Assembly (NCBI GenBank): GCA_019359435.1
Contig: JAHHHI010000066.1
Span: 1 to 64,000 of the forward strand
Length of the DNA stretch: 64,000 nucleotides
DNA from: Kaiparowitsia implicata GSE-PSE-MK54-09C
GTDB lineage: Bacteria > Cyanobacteriota > Cyanobacteriia > Elainellales > Elainellaceae
Direction of reading: 5' to 3'
The notes beneath the pieces are model-generated. The model was given only the letters and a program-made list of their open reading frames with translations. It was not told where the DNA came from and did no database searches. This document shows, in pieces, positions 42,826 to 52,640 of the stretch (position 1 is the first letter of the stretch; every line of letters begins with the position of its first letter). Made by a program: the position numbers and the translations under genes.

Positions 42826-44085
42826 CTAAGCCTGAAGCAGCTTATGCAGAACCCGCTTTAGCTTGGGAATATCGACCACCAGATCCGCCCCTTTGGGATC
42901 AAGTCCTTGGCGATCGCAGTGCAGGCAGGCATAGGGGAACCCCATCGAATGGCTCAGCTGGAAGAACCCACCCGTATAGAACTCCCCATATAAATCCAGA
43001 ATTCTGGTTTTGCCCGTCGAGAAGATCATGTTGACCAGCCCCGACCCATGGGTGCCCACAATCACTTCCGCCTGAGAAAATAACCGCACCTCATCCGCAA
43101 AGCTCAAATCTTCCATGATGTAGCTTTTGAACCCCAGTGGCTCTAGCACCTGCATCACAGCGTCTTCGTTCAAAATGCCGCGCCCTGCCCCAAGCCGACG
43201 CGAAATGAAAATGCGGGGCGAGTAGGGGATCGCCGCCTCCTGTAGCGGAGGCAGGTTGCTGAGCATGCGATCGCGCATCCAGCGATAGACCTCGGGATCA
43301 GACCAGCGACACTGCTGCCGAAACGAAGGCAGCACCAACGTCTTGGCCTTAATGGGCTTGCCAGTCCACTCCACATAGTCTTCAGGCTTATAGCCCAGCA
43401 GCTCTAGCGACTCGCGCTGCCAGCCCTTTAACTTTTTGTGCAGCAGCAGAGTGGGCTTAATGCCCGTCTGCTGCTGATACCACTCCAGCCCTTCTAGTTT
43501 GGCTAAGCATTCGGTAAACCAGTGGAAATAAATCTTGCAGCCCCAGGTATTCACCAACGAGCACACAGACTCCATCTCGGTGGCCTGCAGCTTGGCAAGG
43601 GGATGATAGGCAGTCAGCGTTCGTAGCGGCAGCGCTTCAAACCCAGGCTGGCGATCGTCACCATCGGGCATCACCGATTCCATCAACACAGCCCCATCCT
43701 GGGTGACGCCGACCGCAGCAGGCCCCACCAGATATACATCGGAAATCTCTGCCACAAAGGGGCGCTTCATCCCAAACGACCCCGTCAGGGTTGCAGCGAT
43801 GTCGGGAACGCCATCGACACTATCTACAATCGGTGGACTGGCGTGAATGACGTGACTATTGCCAAATTCCTGAGCCCCATACGCCTCAAGATTTGCGGCC
43901 ATGTCAGCCCGCGTAACAGCCTTAAGCCAGAGCTTCTGCCACAGAGGAAAGTAAATCGATCGGCGGATTTTGCCAATGTCAATATGCCCTTTTAAGAAGG
44001 ACATAAACTTCGACTTGAGCGTGTTTGTAATGCCAGAGCTGGCTGAGCTCTTGGAAGCGCTGGGCTGGTTTTGAACGGCGACCAT
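42826..44085 (-). CDS. Glycosyltransferase family 61 protein
   Basis: The 419-residue protein belongs to the GT61 (DUF563) family. NTWGCKIYFHWFTECLAKLE marks its N-terminal part. RIFISRRLGAGRGILNEDAV and EVRLFSQAEVIVGTHGSGLVNMIFS hold the nucleotide-sugar binding site, with the conserved HGSGLxN motif. There is no membrane segment. Such enzymes build surface polysaccharides or glycans; the sugar is not predictable. No other polysaccharide genes are adjacent. The start is ATG 44085. Confidence 0.9.
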   Translation of the reverse strand: MVAVQNQPSASKSSASSGITNTLKSKFMSFLKGHIDIGKIRRSIYFPLWQKLWLKAVTRADMAANLEAYGAQEFGNSHVIHASPPIVDSVDGVPDIAATLTGSFGMKRPFVAEISDVYLVGPAAVGVTQDGAVLMESVMPDGDDRQPGFEALPLRTLTAYHPLAKLQATEMESVCSLVNTWGCKIYFHWFTECLAKLEGLEWYQQQTGIKPTLLLHKKLKGWQRESLELLGYKPEDYVEWTGKPIKAKTLVLPSFRQQCRWSDPEVYRWMRDRMLSNLPPLQEAAIPYSPRIFISRRLGAGRGILNEDAVMQVLEPLGFKSYIMEDLSFADEVRLFSQAEVIVGTHGSGLVNMIFSTGKTRILDLYGEFYTGGFFQLSHSMGFPYACLHCDRQGLDPKGADLVVDIPKLKRVLHKLLQA

Positions 44086-44390
44086 GAGTTCTCCTGAGAC
44101 TGTTCAAATAACGGGCGGACCATTGCGCTGCCGATGTAGCAACACGTCTGCACACCTCCATGCCGAGCATCAATACAGTTGGCCTTCTCCAGCAGCACCT
44201 TAGCGAAGTTCGTTAAATGCACGGAAGGCCTAATCGTAGATCACACAGTTTCTTTATACAGGGTGCCGCAGGATATTAAGCTCTAGTAAAGAATCCCCGG
44301 ACGTTTGTGGGTTTCAACAACACATGACCTGTTGACGGTGGGGATCAGGTTTCGCAACTGCCTTCTATCGACTCGGTACAACATAGCAAA
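44086..44390. other. Intergenic region between GT61 and thioredoxin-like genes
   Basis: About 305 bases with no gene. It should hold the promoter for the GT61 gene. No clear motif was found. Confidence 0.35.
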
Positions 44391-44972
44391 TTATCCAAAA
44401 TAGGTCGGCTCATTGCCTGGAATCCACTTAATGTTGCAGCCGATGCTGGGCAGTTGCTCTGGACTGACGGGTTTGCCCTGAAGCACGGCATCAATGGCGG
44501 CTCTCAAGTCGCGCCCGGTGACGGGCTTGCCATTGCTGGGGCGGCTGCTATCCAGTTGCCCGCGATACGCTAGGCGGCGATCGCCATCAAACAAAAAAAA
44601 GTCTGGCGTGCAGGCAGCGGTATAAACCTTAGCCGTGTCTTGGCTTGCATCAAAACAGAGCGGAAACGTGAAGCTGAGTTCTTCCGCCATTTGCCGCAGT
44701 GATTCCGGCGCATCGTCAGGATATTTAGTCGCGTCGTTGGCGCTGATGGCAACAATCCCCAAGTTCTGGGCCTGATAGTCGCGACCAATAGCGGCCAGTT
44801 CGGCCTGCACATGCTTCACAAATGGGCAGTGGCGGCAGATGAACATGACCAGGTATGCCGGGCGATCGCCCAACTGCTCTAGCGAAATCAGCTCACCCGT
44901 CGTTACATCGGGCAACTCAAACATCGGTGCTTGTGTGCCCAGCGGCAGCATCGTAGACGCAGTCATTGCCAT
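44391..44972 (-). CDS. Thioredoxin-like / AhpC-TSA family protein
   Basis: The 193-residue thioredoxin-fold protein has PMFELPDVTTGELISLEQL as the AhpC/TSA start, the redox motif FICRHCPFVKHV (CxxC), IVAISANDATKYPDDAPE and TPDFFLFDGDRRLAYRGQLD. The conserved cis-Pro is in CTPDFF. It matches the common bacterial proteins annotated thioredoxin family with CxHCPF. A thiol-peroxidase or redox-partner role is likely, not proven. ATG 44972 has AGAGGAA 7 bases upstream. Confidence 0.92.
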   Translation of the reverse strand: MAMTASTMLPLGTQAPMFELPDVTTGELISLEQLGDRPAYLVMFICRHCPFVKHVQAELAAIGRDYQAQNLGIVAISANDATKYPDDAPESLRQMAEELSFTFPLCFDASQDTAKVYTAACTPDFFLFDGDRRLAYRGQLDSSRPSNGKPVTGRDLRAAIDAVLQGKPVSPEQLPSIGCNIKWIPGNEPTYFG

Positions 44973-45794
44973 GGGGCAGTTCCTCTTGAAGATAGGCTGG
45001 GGAGTGATGCTTTATTCAGGGATGACTTACTACTTACTACAAAGTTTGCACAGGATTTGGATGCTCGCAACCTCTGAAGGGTGAAGTCTTTCTCCTGTGG
45101 CCTTTGACCGCACCTGCATCAGGCGTAATGCAGCGGACAGATGCGCCAACGTCTCTACACGCCTCCATACCCTCAGCCTAGGAACCTCAATTCAAAAACC
45201 TCAGCTTGAGTTAAGACCATCCCTATACGGCTAAAGCATTACAGCGCAAAATACACCCCTCAAAGCCCTGACTCGGGCTATGCCTATTGTCCATTAGTTG
45301 CCCGCAATGGGCGTTCTCCATCGAAAGGCACAGCCAGTGCCTGACTAATCTCCGTACTACGGCAATTGTTGCAGCGGTAGCAATCACTGATCATGATGAT
45401 TAGGCAGTCTGCTAATAAATCTGTAGATCTGCGTGTGCTGGCATTTTAGCCATTGCACATTAGGCAATTTGGGCAGGCAATTGAGCAACATAGCATAACA
45501 TCTGCCTACCTTGACGGAGCGCGAAAATGCAAGTTTCGCATCTCTTGAATCCGATCACTGCATACTCTCCGTGCGAAGCTCTTGAAACCTGGGTAGAACT
45601 AGAGGTATAGAGAACGAGAAACCTGACAAAGCCTAGGTGCGATGCTCGAGGTGCATTATGCTGAGCGCCCTGTGACGTAGCGCAAGGGCTGTCGGGGATT
45701 GTTAAGGGGAAATATGGTGTGCGGCTCTGATGCGTGAGCCAAGCGCTAGATATAGACCCGACCCATAACATTACTGATTTGAGGTATGACCTTT
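44973..45794. other. Long gene-poor intergenic region
   Basis: About 820 bases with only short frames lacking any family, on both strands. No tRNA or known small RNA was recognised. The last 150 bases, GC-rich with short inverted repeats such as GGCTC..GAGCC near 45724, lead to the 47-residue gene and may include its promoter. Confidence 0.4.
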
Positions 45795-45938
45795 ATGAAC
45801 GGCACGACACAGACAACATCCAAGCAGACCGAAATCCCGGCTCAAACGATTCAAAACACTGAAGAGTTCAATCAGTGGGCCTTGGCCGTGCGGCAGCAAA
45901 TGATTGCCTCGTTGCGCAAGCGTGGCGTTCGCTACTAG
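45795..45938 (+). CDS. Small conserved protein, 47 residues
   Basis: From ATG 45795, with GAGG ten bases upstream, the frame encodes a polar N-terminus followed by an amphipathic helix: EEFNQWALAVRQQMIASLRKRGVRY. A further in-frame ATG at 45786 would have GAGG too close. A strong terminator 100 bases downstream supports the transcription unit. I recall similar very short proteins ending in LRKR in cyanobacteria; no function is known. Confidence 0.6.
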   Translation: MNGTTQTTSKQTEIPAQTIQNTEEFNQWALAVRQQMIASLRKRGVRY

Positions 45939-46039
45939 AGACTCCAACGGCTTGGTTTGGTGGAAGGGTAGGGGCGATCGCCCACCCTTCTTCATCACCA
46001 AACTAGACCTTGATGAAAGCAGAGACGACTCAAATTTAG

Positions 46040-46082
46040 CGCTGTGGAACGTACATTTTCATTCGTTCCACAGCGTTTTTTT
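46040..46082 (+). terminator. Rho-independent terminator of the 47-residue gene
   Basis: CGCTGTGGAACG pairs perfectly with CGTTCCACAGCG across 12 bases and is followed by seven T. Confidence 0.88.
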
Positions 46083-46168
46083 GTATCGCAGCGACAGCAG
46101 TCAGCGGTCAATGCATTCAACGGGGAAGAGAGGTTGAGCTGATCCCGAACTCTGGTTCAAATCAGTGG

Positions 46169-46825
46169 TTAAGCTGCATCCGCCCAAGCGCGCAGCAACG
46201 TCAATGCCTTGACCAGACTCAGGGTTTCACTTTGGTCAATAAAATTCTGAATCACAGCAGGAGTGACAGCAGGAAAAAGTTCGCTCGCTGGGATCGGGCT
46301 GTATCCATCGTCTTGCAAGCGATGCAGCGTCATCTTTAGCTGTAGCGGCTGGTTGCGGTGGGGCTGCAGTTGACCGCGCCAGACCTCTTCAATGCCGAGG
46401 CTGGCGTAGATGGGAAATTTGTCTACGCTGCTGGCATTGAGAACTATTTCGAGCGCCAAGTTGGGTGGGGGCATTTGGACGATGTCGATCTGAGGAATGA
46501 CATCGATGCGATCGTCGGGTAAAGGTGGGGGATCTCTGTAATACACCGCATCGGGTGAGATGGCGCAGAGCTGATGAGAATCGAGCAGCACCACGGGGGC
46601 GATCGCCCGGATGGATTGCGATCGCACATCGGCAATGAGCTGAATCAGTGAATCGAGCAAATTGCGGCAACGCTGATGATCGGGCAGCGGCGTCATCATC
46701 TCAAGGCGATTGCCCCAATAGGTTAGGCGAGTGTCGCCTTCCACCTCTTGTTGCAGAGCTTGAAACTGCCGCCAACTGACATTGGGCAGCACCACACGCT
46801 GTTCAGTTGGGTCTGGCTGTTTCAT
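46169..46825 (-). CDS. Uma2 family (DUF820) putative nuclease
   Basis: The 218-residue protein is of the Uma2/DUF820 family, greatly expanded in cyanobacteria. The PD-(D/E)xK core is visible as ISPDAVYYRDP, then PPPNLALEIVLNASSVDKFPIYASLGIEEVWRG. The usual Lys two after the Glu (ExK) reads EIVLN, so catalysis may be impaired; the SxDxxxK segment that often supplies a Lys is present. The role is unknown; a restriction-like function has been suggested for the family. Confidence 0.9.
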   Translation of the reverse strand: MKQPDPTEQRVVLPNVSWRQFQALQQEVEGDTRLTYWGNRLEMMTPLPDHQRCRNLLDSLIQLIADVRSQSIRAIAPVVLLDSHQLCAISPDAVYYRDPPPLPDDRIDVIPQIDIVQMPPPNLALEIVLNASSVDKFPIYASLGIEEVWRGQLQPHRNQPLQLKMTLHRLQDDGYSPIPASELFPAVTPAVIQNFIDQSETLSLVKALTLLRAWADAA

Positions 46826-46914
46826 GGCGCGTTAAATAAACGGCGGGAGACAATCGGTTAGACCTCATCCTAAGGGGCAAAACCCTGAAGGCACAATCCT
46901 GAAGGCACAACAGG

Positions 46915-47388
46915 TCATGACTGCGGTTCGCAATAGGCGTTGACCTGTTCCACTAGGGTGCTTTCTTGACTGATCGCCACCTGAAATTTAGTTCGAGCCT
47001 CGCGGGCATCTTCGAAGGCTTGTTGATCGAGGGCGATCGCCAACTCGCGAGCTGTGAGGCTGGTTTCGGTATACATCGTTAAAAACTGCTGCTGATAACT
47101 TTGCAGTTGTGGGTCTGACAATTGCAGCGCTTCCACTTCTTCCTTGCTCTGATCAAACCGTTCAGAGACCTGCGTCAGCGCGGCGGCGTTAGGGGCTGCA
47201 TTGGTCTGCACAATAGCCTGCACATCTTCGACAGTATTATTGGCTAACTGGGTCAGCTGATTGCACTGCACCAGCGTGGGTTGGGGACGTCCACAGCTTG
47301 CCAACAGCACTAGGCTGACACTGCCAATAAGAGAGCCAGCAGGGAGAGCGGCAAACGGCACGCGGTGCCGTGTAAGCTTGCTGTTCAT
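46915..47388 (-). CDS. Hypothetical lipoprotein
   Basis: The 157-residue protein has a signal peptide ending in the lipobox LLASC (Cys near residue 32). The mature part is helical and rich in Gln, Ala and Glu (QLANNTVEDVQAIVQTN; SERFDQSKEEVEALQL), with two further Cys (near 42 and the C-terminus) that could pair. No family is recognised. It starts at ATG 47388. Confidence 0.75.
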   Translation of the reverse strand: MNSKLTRHRVPFAALPAGSLIGSVSLVLLASCGRPQPTLVQCNQLTQLANNTVEDVQAIVQTNAAPNAAALTQVSERFDQSKEEVEALQLSDPQLQSYQQQFLTMYTETSLTARELAIALDQQAFEDAREARTKFQVAISQESTLVEQVNAYCEPQS

Positions 47389-47547
47389 AACGTTGGGTCG
47401 AGAAGACGATGACGATGAGTGACGGTACGGTTAAGATGCAATGAGGTGGAGATGCAGTGTGTTGAGATGCAATAAGGTGCGATATCAGTGGAGTCGCGCG
47501 GCTAATCTTACCATCGGTGGCGATGCCATACTACTAATTTCCAAAAC

Positions 47548-47675
47548 TAGGGGCTGTCATCAATTAGCCTCTGATATCCCAGAAATCAACAGTCACAGCC
47601 CCTAGCCTGGTTTTTGGGTCGGGCGTGGCAACGCTCATACATAAGGCTTTTGGTCAGCATTGATGACACGCCCTA
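47548..47675. mobile_element. TA-flanked MITE, copy 3
   Basis: This 128 bp copy is closest to copy 1: GGGGCTGTCATCAATTAG at the left, ATTGATGACACGCCC at the right, same internal double hairpin. TA lies at both borders. Confidence 0.88.
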
Positions 47676-47865
47676 GCTCTTTTTGAATCTATATCGGGTT
47701 ATATCGGGTGAATGAAAACGGGCGTTGCTGAATTACAGCATGAATCTGTGTACGAGCGCACCGCCGTGCGCCCCTGCGCGGAACATGGATGCTTGAATTC
47801 AGCCTTATATTTGGCAACGGCCTAAACTGCGTGGCTCCAGACTTGGCGGGTGCCATGAAGCGACG

Positions 47866-50800
47866 TTACATGACCAGTTGCACCTGAGATCCCGCATCGG
47901 TTTTTGTAATTTCGATGCGGTGTTGAAAGGATTCTTTGAGACGGGGCACATGGGTCACAGTGAGAATGCAGGAAAAGTCGCCGGCGATCGCCTGAATAGC
48001 TGCGATGAGGCGATCGCACCCCACATCATCCTGCGTGCCAAAGCCTTCGTCAATCACCAATAACTGCAGCGCGGCCCCAGAGCGCTGGGCCAGCAGCCGC
48101 GCCAGCGCCAGCCGAATGGCAAAGTTAATGCGAAAGGCTTCGCCACCCGAGTAGGTTTCGTAGGGGCGCGTGCCCCGCGCATCAGCAATGAGGATGTCGA
48201 GGGTTTCGATCAGCTTGTCGGTGGTGCGGGCCGAGCTAGAGCGGCGACGACTGCGCTGGGTCACAAACTGCAGGTGCAATTGGTGATTGGTGAGCCGTCC
48301 TAAGAGCTGGTTCGCTTCTGTTTCGAGCTGGGGCAGCACGTTTTCAATCATCAATGCCTGAATGCCGTTTTTGCCGTAGGCTTGCCCCAGTTCTTGATAA
48401 ACCCGCAGTTGGCGACGGGTGTGGTGCAGGTGTTGCGTCATCTCCTTGTGCTGCTGGCGCAGAGCGTCGAGCTGCTGTTGCTGCTGCTGCAAGCGACCGA
48501 TGGCTGCGAGATGGTCGTCTAGCACGGTTCGCCGCGTGTGCATTTGGTCGTTTAGGGTGGCGATCGCCCGATCTGGATCGGGCACCTGCCGAATCTGCTG
48601 CACCAGCGCCTCTAGCTCGGTGGTGAGCGCGCTCAGTGCGGTCTGCCGCTCTTCGAGCAGGTGTGCGAGGTCGGTCTGCCGCTGCTGCAACTGGGGATAC
48701 TGCTGTTGGGCCTGGTGCAGTTCTTGCTGGCGCAGTTGCCAGGGTTGCGCCTGACGCAAGCGGTGCCGGAGCGACGTGTGATGATCGAGGTTATAGGCGA
48801 TCGCCCCAATGTGCGCATCCAGTTCTGTGATCTGCTGTTGCAGGGGCGATGCGGCTAGATCGCGCAAGGCCTGCTCGAGTTCGGTCTGCTGCGTCTCAAG
48901 CTGAGGCAGTTGCTCCATCACTCGGTCGTAGCGTCGCTGCGACTGCTTGAGTTCGGCCTGCTTAATGTCTGCCCAGCGCCACCGATCCACATCGCCCCGC
49001 GCGAGGGCATGGTTTTTGTCGTCATAGTCTAGGTCTTGCAGGGTTTGCTCTAGCAGCCGCAGTTCGTCTTGGTATTCGGGGGCATAGTCGCCGGTGTCGA
49101 GCGATCGCTCCAATTCTGCTAATTCTTGCTGTGCTTGGGCTAGCCGACTGTTGCCCGCGGTGGCCCCCTGCAACTGCTCTTGCAGCTTGCCGTGGCGTTC
49201 CACAATGGCTGTGTAGTGAGTCAGCTCGTCGTCTAGGTCGCGATACTCCTGGCGCAACAGTTGAATTTCGCGATCAGAGGTGGCAAGTTGTTCTCGAATC
49301 ACCCAAATTTGCTCCTGCAGATCGCGCTGCTGCGCCTGGTGCCGCGCCATCACAATTTGCAGATGATGGGCGTCTAAGGGGCGATCGCACACGGGGCAGG
49401 GCGGAAACAGGGCGCTGGGCAGGCGAGCATAGGTGGGCGGCTGCGCCTCCTCGGTGGTTGGGGCTGACCCGCGCCCCGCCTTCCCCGATCGTTTTTTTGA
49501 GCGAGCAGCGAGGCTCTGGTGTGACGACGCAGTCTGCTGGCTGGCAGATTGGCTAGGCCCATGACTGGCTGCCAGTTCCATCATTGCCGCATTGGCCTCA
49601 TCAGACTCGACATCAGACGCCAGCGCGTGTGGCTCTGCGCCTTGCTGCTGCAACAGTGTAATTTTTTGATTCAGCTCGGCCAACTGCGCTTCGCATTCTC
49701 GCTGGCGTTCCTGCAAGCGTTCTAAAAAATTCTTGCGCTCTAGCCCTTTGTCTAAGACCTGCTGCTGATAGGCGCGACGCTCCTCTAAGTATTTAATCGC
49801 CGTAGCGACTTCGGTAATGGTTTGCTGAATCTGCGGCTGTCGCTGCTGCTGCTGCTGCAACTGCTGAATCGCGCTGATCAACTCGTCGCGGCGGGCGGCA
49901 AGACGGGTCTGCCGTCGGTCAATCTCGGTGCGCAACTGCTGCTGCCGCTGTAGCAATGGAGCCGCCTGCATCTGCCGCTGATCGAGGGCGCTCAGGTGCT
50001 GGCGTGCTTGGTGGAGCTGAACGAGGGCTGGCTCAAGATCGGCGGCTTTGCTGAGTGCGTGGTGATGTTCTTCAGCCTGCTGCTGCAGCGTCTCGATCTG
50101 GCTTTGGAGGCGGCTTTGACGATGGCGCAGCGCTGTGTGCTGCTGTTGCTGCTGTTGCTGCAGGTCTTGTCGCTGCGTGGTAGCAGCCTGGTGCGCGTGA
50201 AACTTGCGGGTGAGCAGGTCTTCTTCGGTTTGCAGGCTGTGGTATTCGGCACAGCCTGCGGCGATCGCCTCTGCCTGGCGCAGAACCCCTTCCAAGGCCA
50301 CCTTTTGCTTGATCACCTGATGATGCTCTTGCTTAAGCCGCTGGCAATCTTGGCTAAGGCGCTGCTGCTGCTGCTGCTGCAACTGCAGGTGTTGCACCCA
50401 GGTGTGCCGCTGCTGCTGCGTATCGGTGAGTTGGCGCAGGGTGTCGGCATCCCCTTGCTGCTGCTGTTGCAGATCATCCAACTCGGCTTGCAGGGCTTCT
50501 AGCTGAGGCGTCAGTGCATCCCCTTCCTCGATCTGGGTGGCCATGTGGCGCAGGCTGCGCTCTAGCAGGTCGAGTTCGGCTTTGAGATCGCGCGATCGCT
50601 CTCGGGCGCGCTCTGCCAAATCGTCATATTGATGCAGATTGAGCAGGTCGGCAAGCACCTGCTTGCGCTCGCTGGGGCGCTTGAGCATAAAGGCATCGGC
50701 ATGCCCCTGACGCAGGTAGGCCGAGTTGACAAACGTGTTGTAGTCAAGGCGGATGTGCTGCACAATCAACCGCTGGGTGGCGCGCATGCCCCGAGCCGTA

Positions 50801-51126
50801 AGGCTGCGAAAGTTGCCCTCTGCCAACTGCACCTGAAACTCTAGACTGCTGCTCTGTCCGCGCACCCGCGTGCGAATCACGCGATACACCCGATCGAAGC
50901 AGTGAAAGGTATAGTCAACGCGGGCTTCGGTTTCGCCCATGTGGATGGCGTCATCTTCGAGGGCGGCACGACTCTCACCCCACAAGGCCCAGGCGATCGC
51001 CTCTAGCAACGACGATTTGCCCGCCCCGTTAAACCCACAAATGCACGCCACATGCAGTCCGCGAAAGTCAATTGACGCATCGCGGTAGCTCAAAAAGTTT
51101 TTTAGCGTCAGGTGCAGCGGGATCAT
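47866..51126 (-). CDS. sbcC: SbcC/Rad50-like exonuclease subunit
   Basis: This large SMC-like ATPase (1086 residues) with SbcD forms a nuclease for DNA ends and hairpins. The N-terminal Walker A is GFNGAGKSS, with a typical MIPLHLTLKNFLSYR start. Two long coiled coils, unusually rich in Gln (runs of QQQQQQ), flank the zinc hook CPVC near residue 577. The C-terminal signature TYSGGEAFRINFAIRLALA is near 992 and Walker B LLVIDEGFGTQ near 1023. A low-complexity insert (SASQQTASSHQS..RSKKRSGKAG) precedes the hook. The partner sbcD is not adjacent. CTG/CAG-rich coding DNA gives long spurious frames on the other strand. Confidence 0.95.
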   Translation of the reverse strand: MIPLHLTLKNFLSYRDASIDFRGLHVACICGFNGAGKSSLLEAIAWALWGESRAALEDDAIHMGETEARVDYTFHCFDRVYRVIRTRVRGQSSSLEFQVQLAEGNFRSLTARGMRATQRLIVQHIRLDYNTFVNSAYLRQGHADAFMLKRPSERKQVLADLLNLHQYDDLAERARERSRDLKAELDLLERSLRHMATQIEEGDALTPQLEALQAELDDLQQQQQGDADTLRQLTDTQQQRHTWVQHLQLQQQQQQRLSQDCQRLKQEHHQVIKQKVALEGVLRQAEAIAAGCAEYHSLQTEEDLLTRKFHAHQAATTQRQDLQQQQQQQHTALRHRQSRLQSQIETLQQQAEEHHHALSKAADLEPALVQLHQARQHLSALDQRQMQAAPLLQRQQQLRTEIDRRQTRLAARRDELISAIQQLQQQQQRQPQIQQTITEVATAIKYLEERRAYQQQVLDKGLERKNFLERLQERQRECEAQLAELNQKITLLQQQGAEPHALASDVESDEANAAMMELAASHGPSQSASQQTASSHQSLAARSKKRSGKAGRGSAPTTEEAQPPTYARLPSALFPPCPVCDRPLDAHHLQIVMARHQAQQRDLQEQIWVIREQLATSDREIQLLRQEYRDLDDELTHYTAIVERHGKLQEQLQGATAGNSRLAQAQQELAELERSLDTGDYAPEYQDELRLLEQTLQDLDYDDKNHALARGDVDRWRWADIKQAELKQSQRRYDRVMEQLPQLETQQTELEQALRDLAASPLQQQITELDAHIGAIAYNLDHHTSLRHRLRQAQPWQLRQQELHQAQQQYPQLQQRQTDLAHLLEERQTALSALTTELEALVQQIRQVPDPDRAIATLNDQMHTRRTVLDDHLAAIGRLQQQQQQLDALRQQHKEMTQHLHHTRRQLRVYQELGQAYGKNGIQALMIENVLPQLETEANQLLGRLTNHQLHLQFVTQRSRRRSSSARTTDKLIETLDILIADARGTRPYETYSGGEAFRINFAIRLALARLLAQRSGAALQLLVIDEGFGTQDDVGCDRLIAAIQAIAGDFSCILTVTHVPRLKESFQHRIEITKTDAGSQVQLVM

Positions 51127-51647
51127 GCCAACCTAGCATTGCTTCCTACGCGATGTGACGATAGCACTGAGTACCGCCTTAAACTCGCCATACTTGGAGT
51201 CCTTAGCGGCTCAATCACCAACGATACGGGACGATAAGCCTTGCAGAACTACTCGAGTGGAGTCGATTCAATTGGGCCAATCCAGCGGAATCGATTCAAT
51301 TAAGCCAATCCAATTGAGCCAGTCCACTTGAGCCACATCGCTTAGTCTCACCTCATTCTATCCCTAGATTAATACATTTGCACTTTAATACGTCTGTATG
51401 GAATTTGTCAGGAGGTCTGATCCAAGCTGGGGTTTAACTGTTGCTCTCTAGGGTCAGTGTCGAGTGGCCTCAATGGGCTGTGATAGCCGCTAGATTTAGA
51501 GTTGGGGCGTTGCTGGAATTTAGCAACGCAGACTCCATTTTTTTTGATGCCTCATCGCTTCTGAGAAAAGAAACGCACAGGTTTAAGGCTTCCCTTAAGG
51601 GGCGATCGCCCCTAGAATCTCATCAGAGGTTTTTGAGACATCAACAC
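51127..51647. other. Intergenic region between divergent sbcC and the metallopeptidase
   Basis: About 520 bases. A short motif, (C/T)CAATTG/AATTGAGCC(A)ATCCA, is repeated near 51268-51330, giving a locally repetitive tract. An upstream-extended frame exists for the peptidase (from 51441) but reads as non-conserved sequence. No other gene is seen. Confidence 0.4.
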
Positions 51648-52490
51648 ATGCGCTGGGAATACGGGCGTCGAAGCACCAATGTTGAAGATCGCCGCCGCAT
51701 GGGGGGCAGCAGTCGAGGGGCTGGGCTAGGGTTAGGCGGCATCGTCTTGGCGCTGATTGCCATGTTTTTTGGCATTGATCCCTCCATCGTGCTGGATCAA
51801 GCAGCGCCTGATCCGTTTTCAGCACCGCAGCAAACCCAAGTCTCCCCTGCAGATGACCGCGCCGCCGAGTTGGTGTCTGTGGTGCTGGCAGATACCGAAG
51901 AAACTTGGAATGAAATTTTCCGGCAATTGGGATCGCGGTATGCAGAACCCCGGCTCGTCCTGTTTTCAGGGGCGGTGCAATCGGCCTGCGGCTACGCCCA
52001 AGCTGCACTGGGGCCGTTCTATTGCCCGAGGGATCAACGCATCTATATTGATCTCAGCTTTTTTGAAGATATGCGGAATCAACTGGGCGCGCCGGGCGAA
52101 TTCGCTCAGGCCTATGTGCTGGCGCATGAGGTCGGGCATCACGTGCAGAACTTGCTCGGCATTTCGGGTCAAGTTCAGTCCCTGCAACAGCGCGTCAGTC
52201 AGACGCAGGCCAACCAACTCTCAGTGCGGCTAGAACTCCAGGCGGATTGCTTTGCAGGGGTGTGGGGGCACAATGCCCAGATTGTGGAACTAGACCGCAC
52301 CGATATTGAGCAGGGGCTGAATGCCGCAGCCGCTATCGGGGATGACCGCTTGCAGCGGCGATCGCAGGGCTATGTGGTGCCAGAGTCGTTTACCCATGGC
52401 AGTTCAGCTCAGCGGGTTCGCTGGTTTGAGGAAGGGCTGCGTGCAGGTGACCCCGAGCTGTGCAATACCTTTGAAACCCAGCAGCTCTAA
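51648..52490 (+). CDS. Neutral zinc metallopeptidase (YpfJ family)
   Basis: The 280-residue protein has a positively charged N-terminus (MRWEYGRRSTNVEDRRRMGG), then one membrane segment (GLGLGGIVLALIAMFFGI) and the PF04228 domain. YCPRDQRIYIDLSFFEDM precedes AHEVGHHVQNLLG with H160-E161-x-x-H164, and ELQADCFAGVWGHNA supplies the third ligand region. The MRWxxxRxSxNVEDRR start is diagnostic of the YpfJ group. The substrate is unknown. Confidence 0.93.
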   Translation: MRWEYGRRSTNVEDRRRMGGSSRGAGLGLGGIVLALIAMFFGIDPSIVLDQAAPDPFSAPQQTQVSPADDRAAELVSVVLADTEETWNEIFRQLGSRYAEPRLVLFSGAVQSACGYAQAALGPFYCPRDQRIYIDLSFFEDMRNQLGAPGEFAQAYVLAHEVGHHVQNLLGISGQVQSLQQRVSQTQANQLSVRLELQADCFAGVWGHNAQIVELDRTDIEQGLNAAAAIGDDRLQRRSQGYVVPESFTHGSSAQRVRWFEEGLRAGDPELCNTFETQQL

Positions 52491-52558
52491 TAGTTGAGCC
52501 GTTCTCCTATTGCCCTAGATTGGTCATTGGTGATGACTTGGTCGTTGATGATGACGAG

Positions 52559-52587
52559 GTATAGGACAGGTACTACCTGTCCTATAC
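52559..52587 (+). terminator. Perfect hairpin after the metallopeptidase gene
   Basis: GTATAGGACAGGTA pairs with TACCTGTCCTATAC around a single C. There is no T tract. Confidence 0.5.
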
Positions 52588-52640
52588 GCCATTAGCTCTG
52601 AATATCTGAATACTCCTGCCAATCATTGCGACAAGTCACT

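Noticed and set aside
45460-45771. Minus-strand frame of 103 codons in the long gap
   Set aside because: It contains no recognisable domain and reads like translated intergenic sequence.
49996-50502. Leucine-rich plus-strand frame of 168 codons inside sbcC
   Set aside because: It is the antisense of CAG/Gln-rich coiled-coil codons (CTG = Leu); an artefact of composition.
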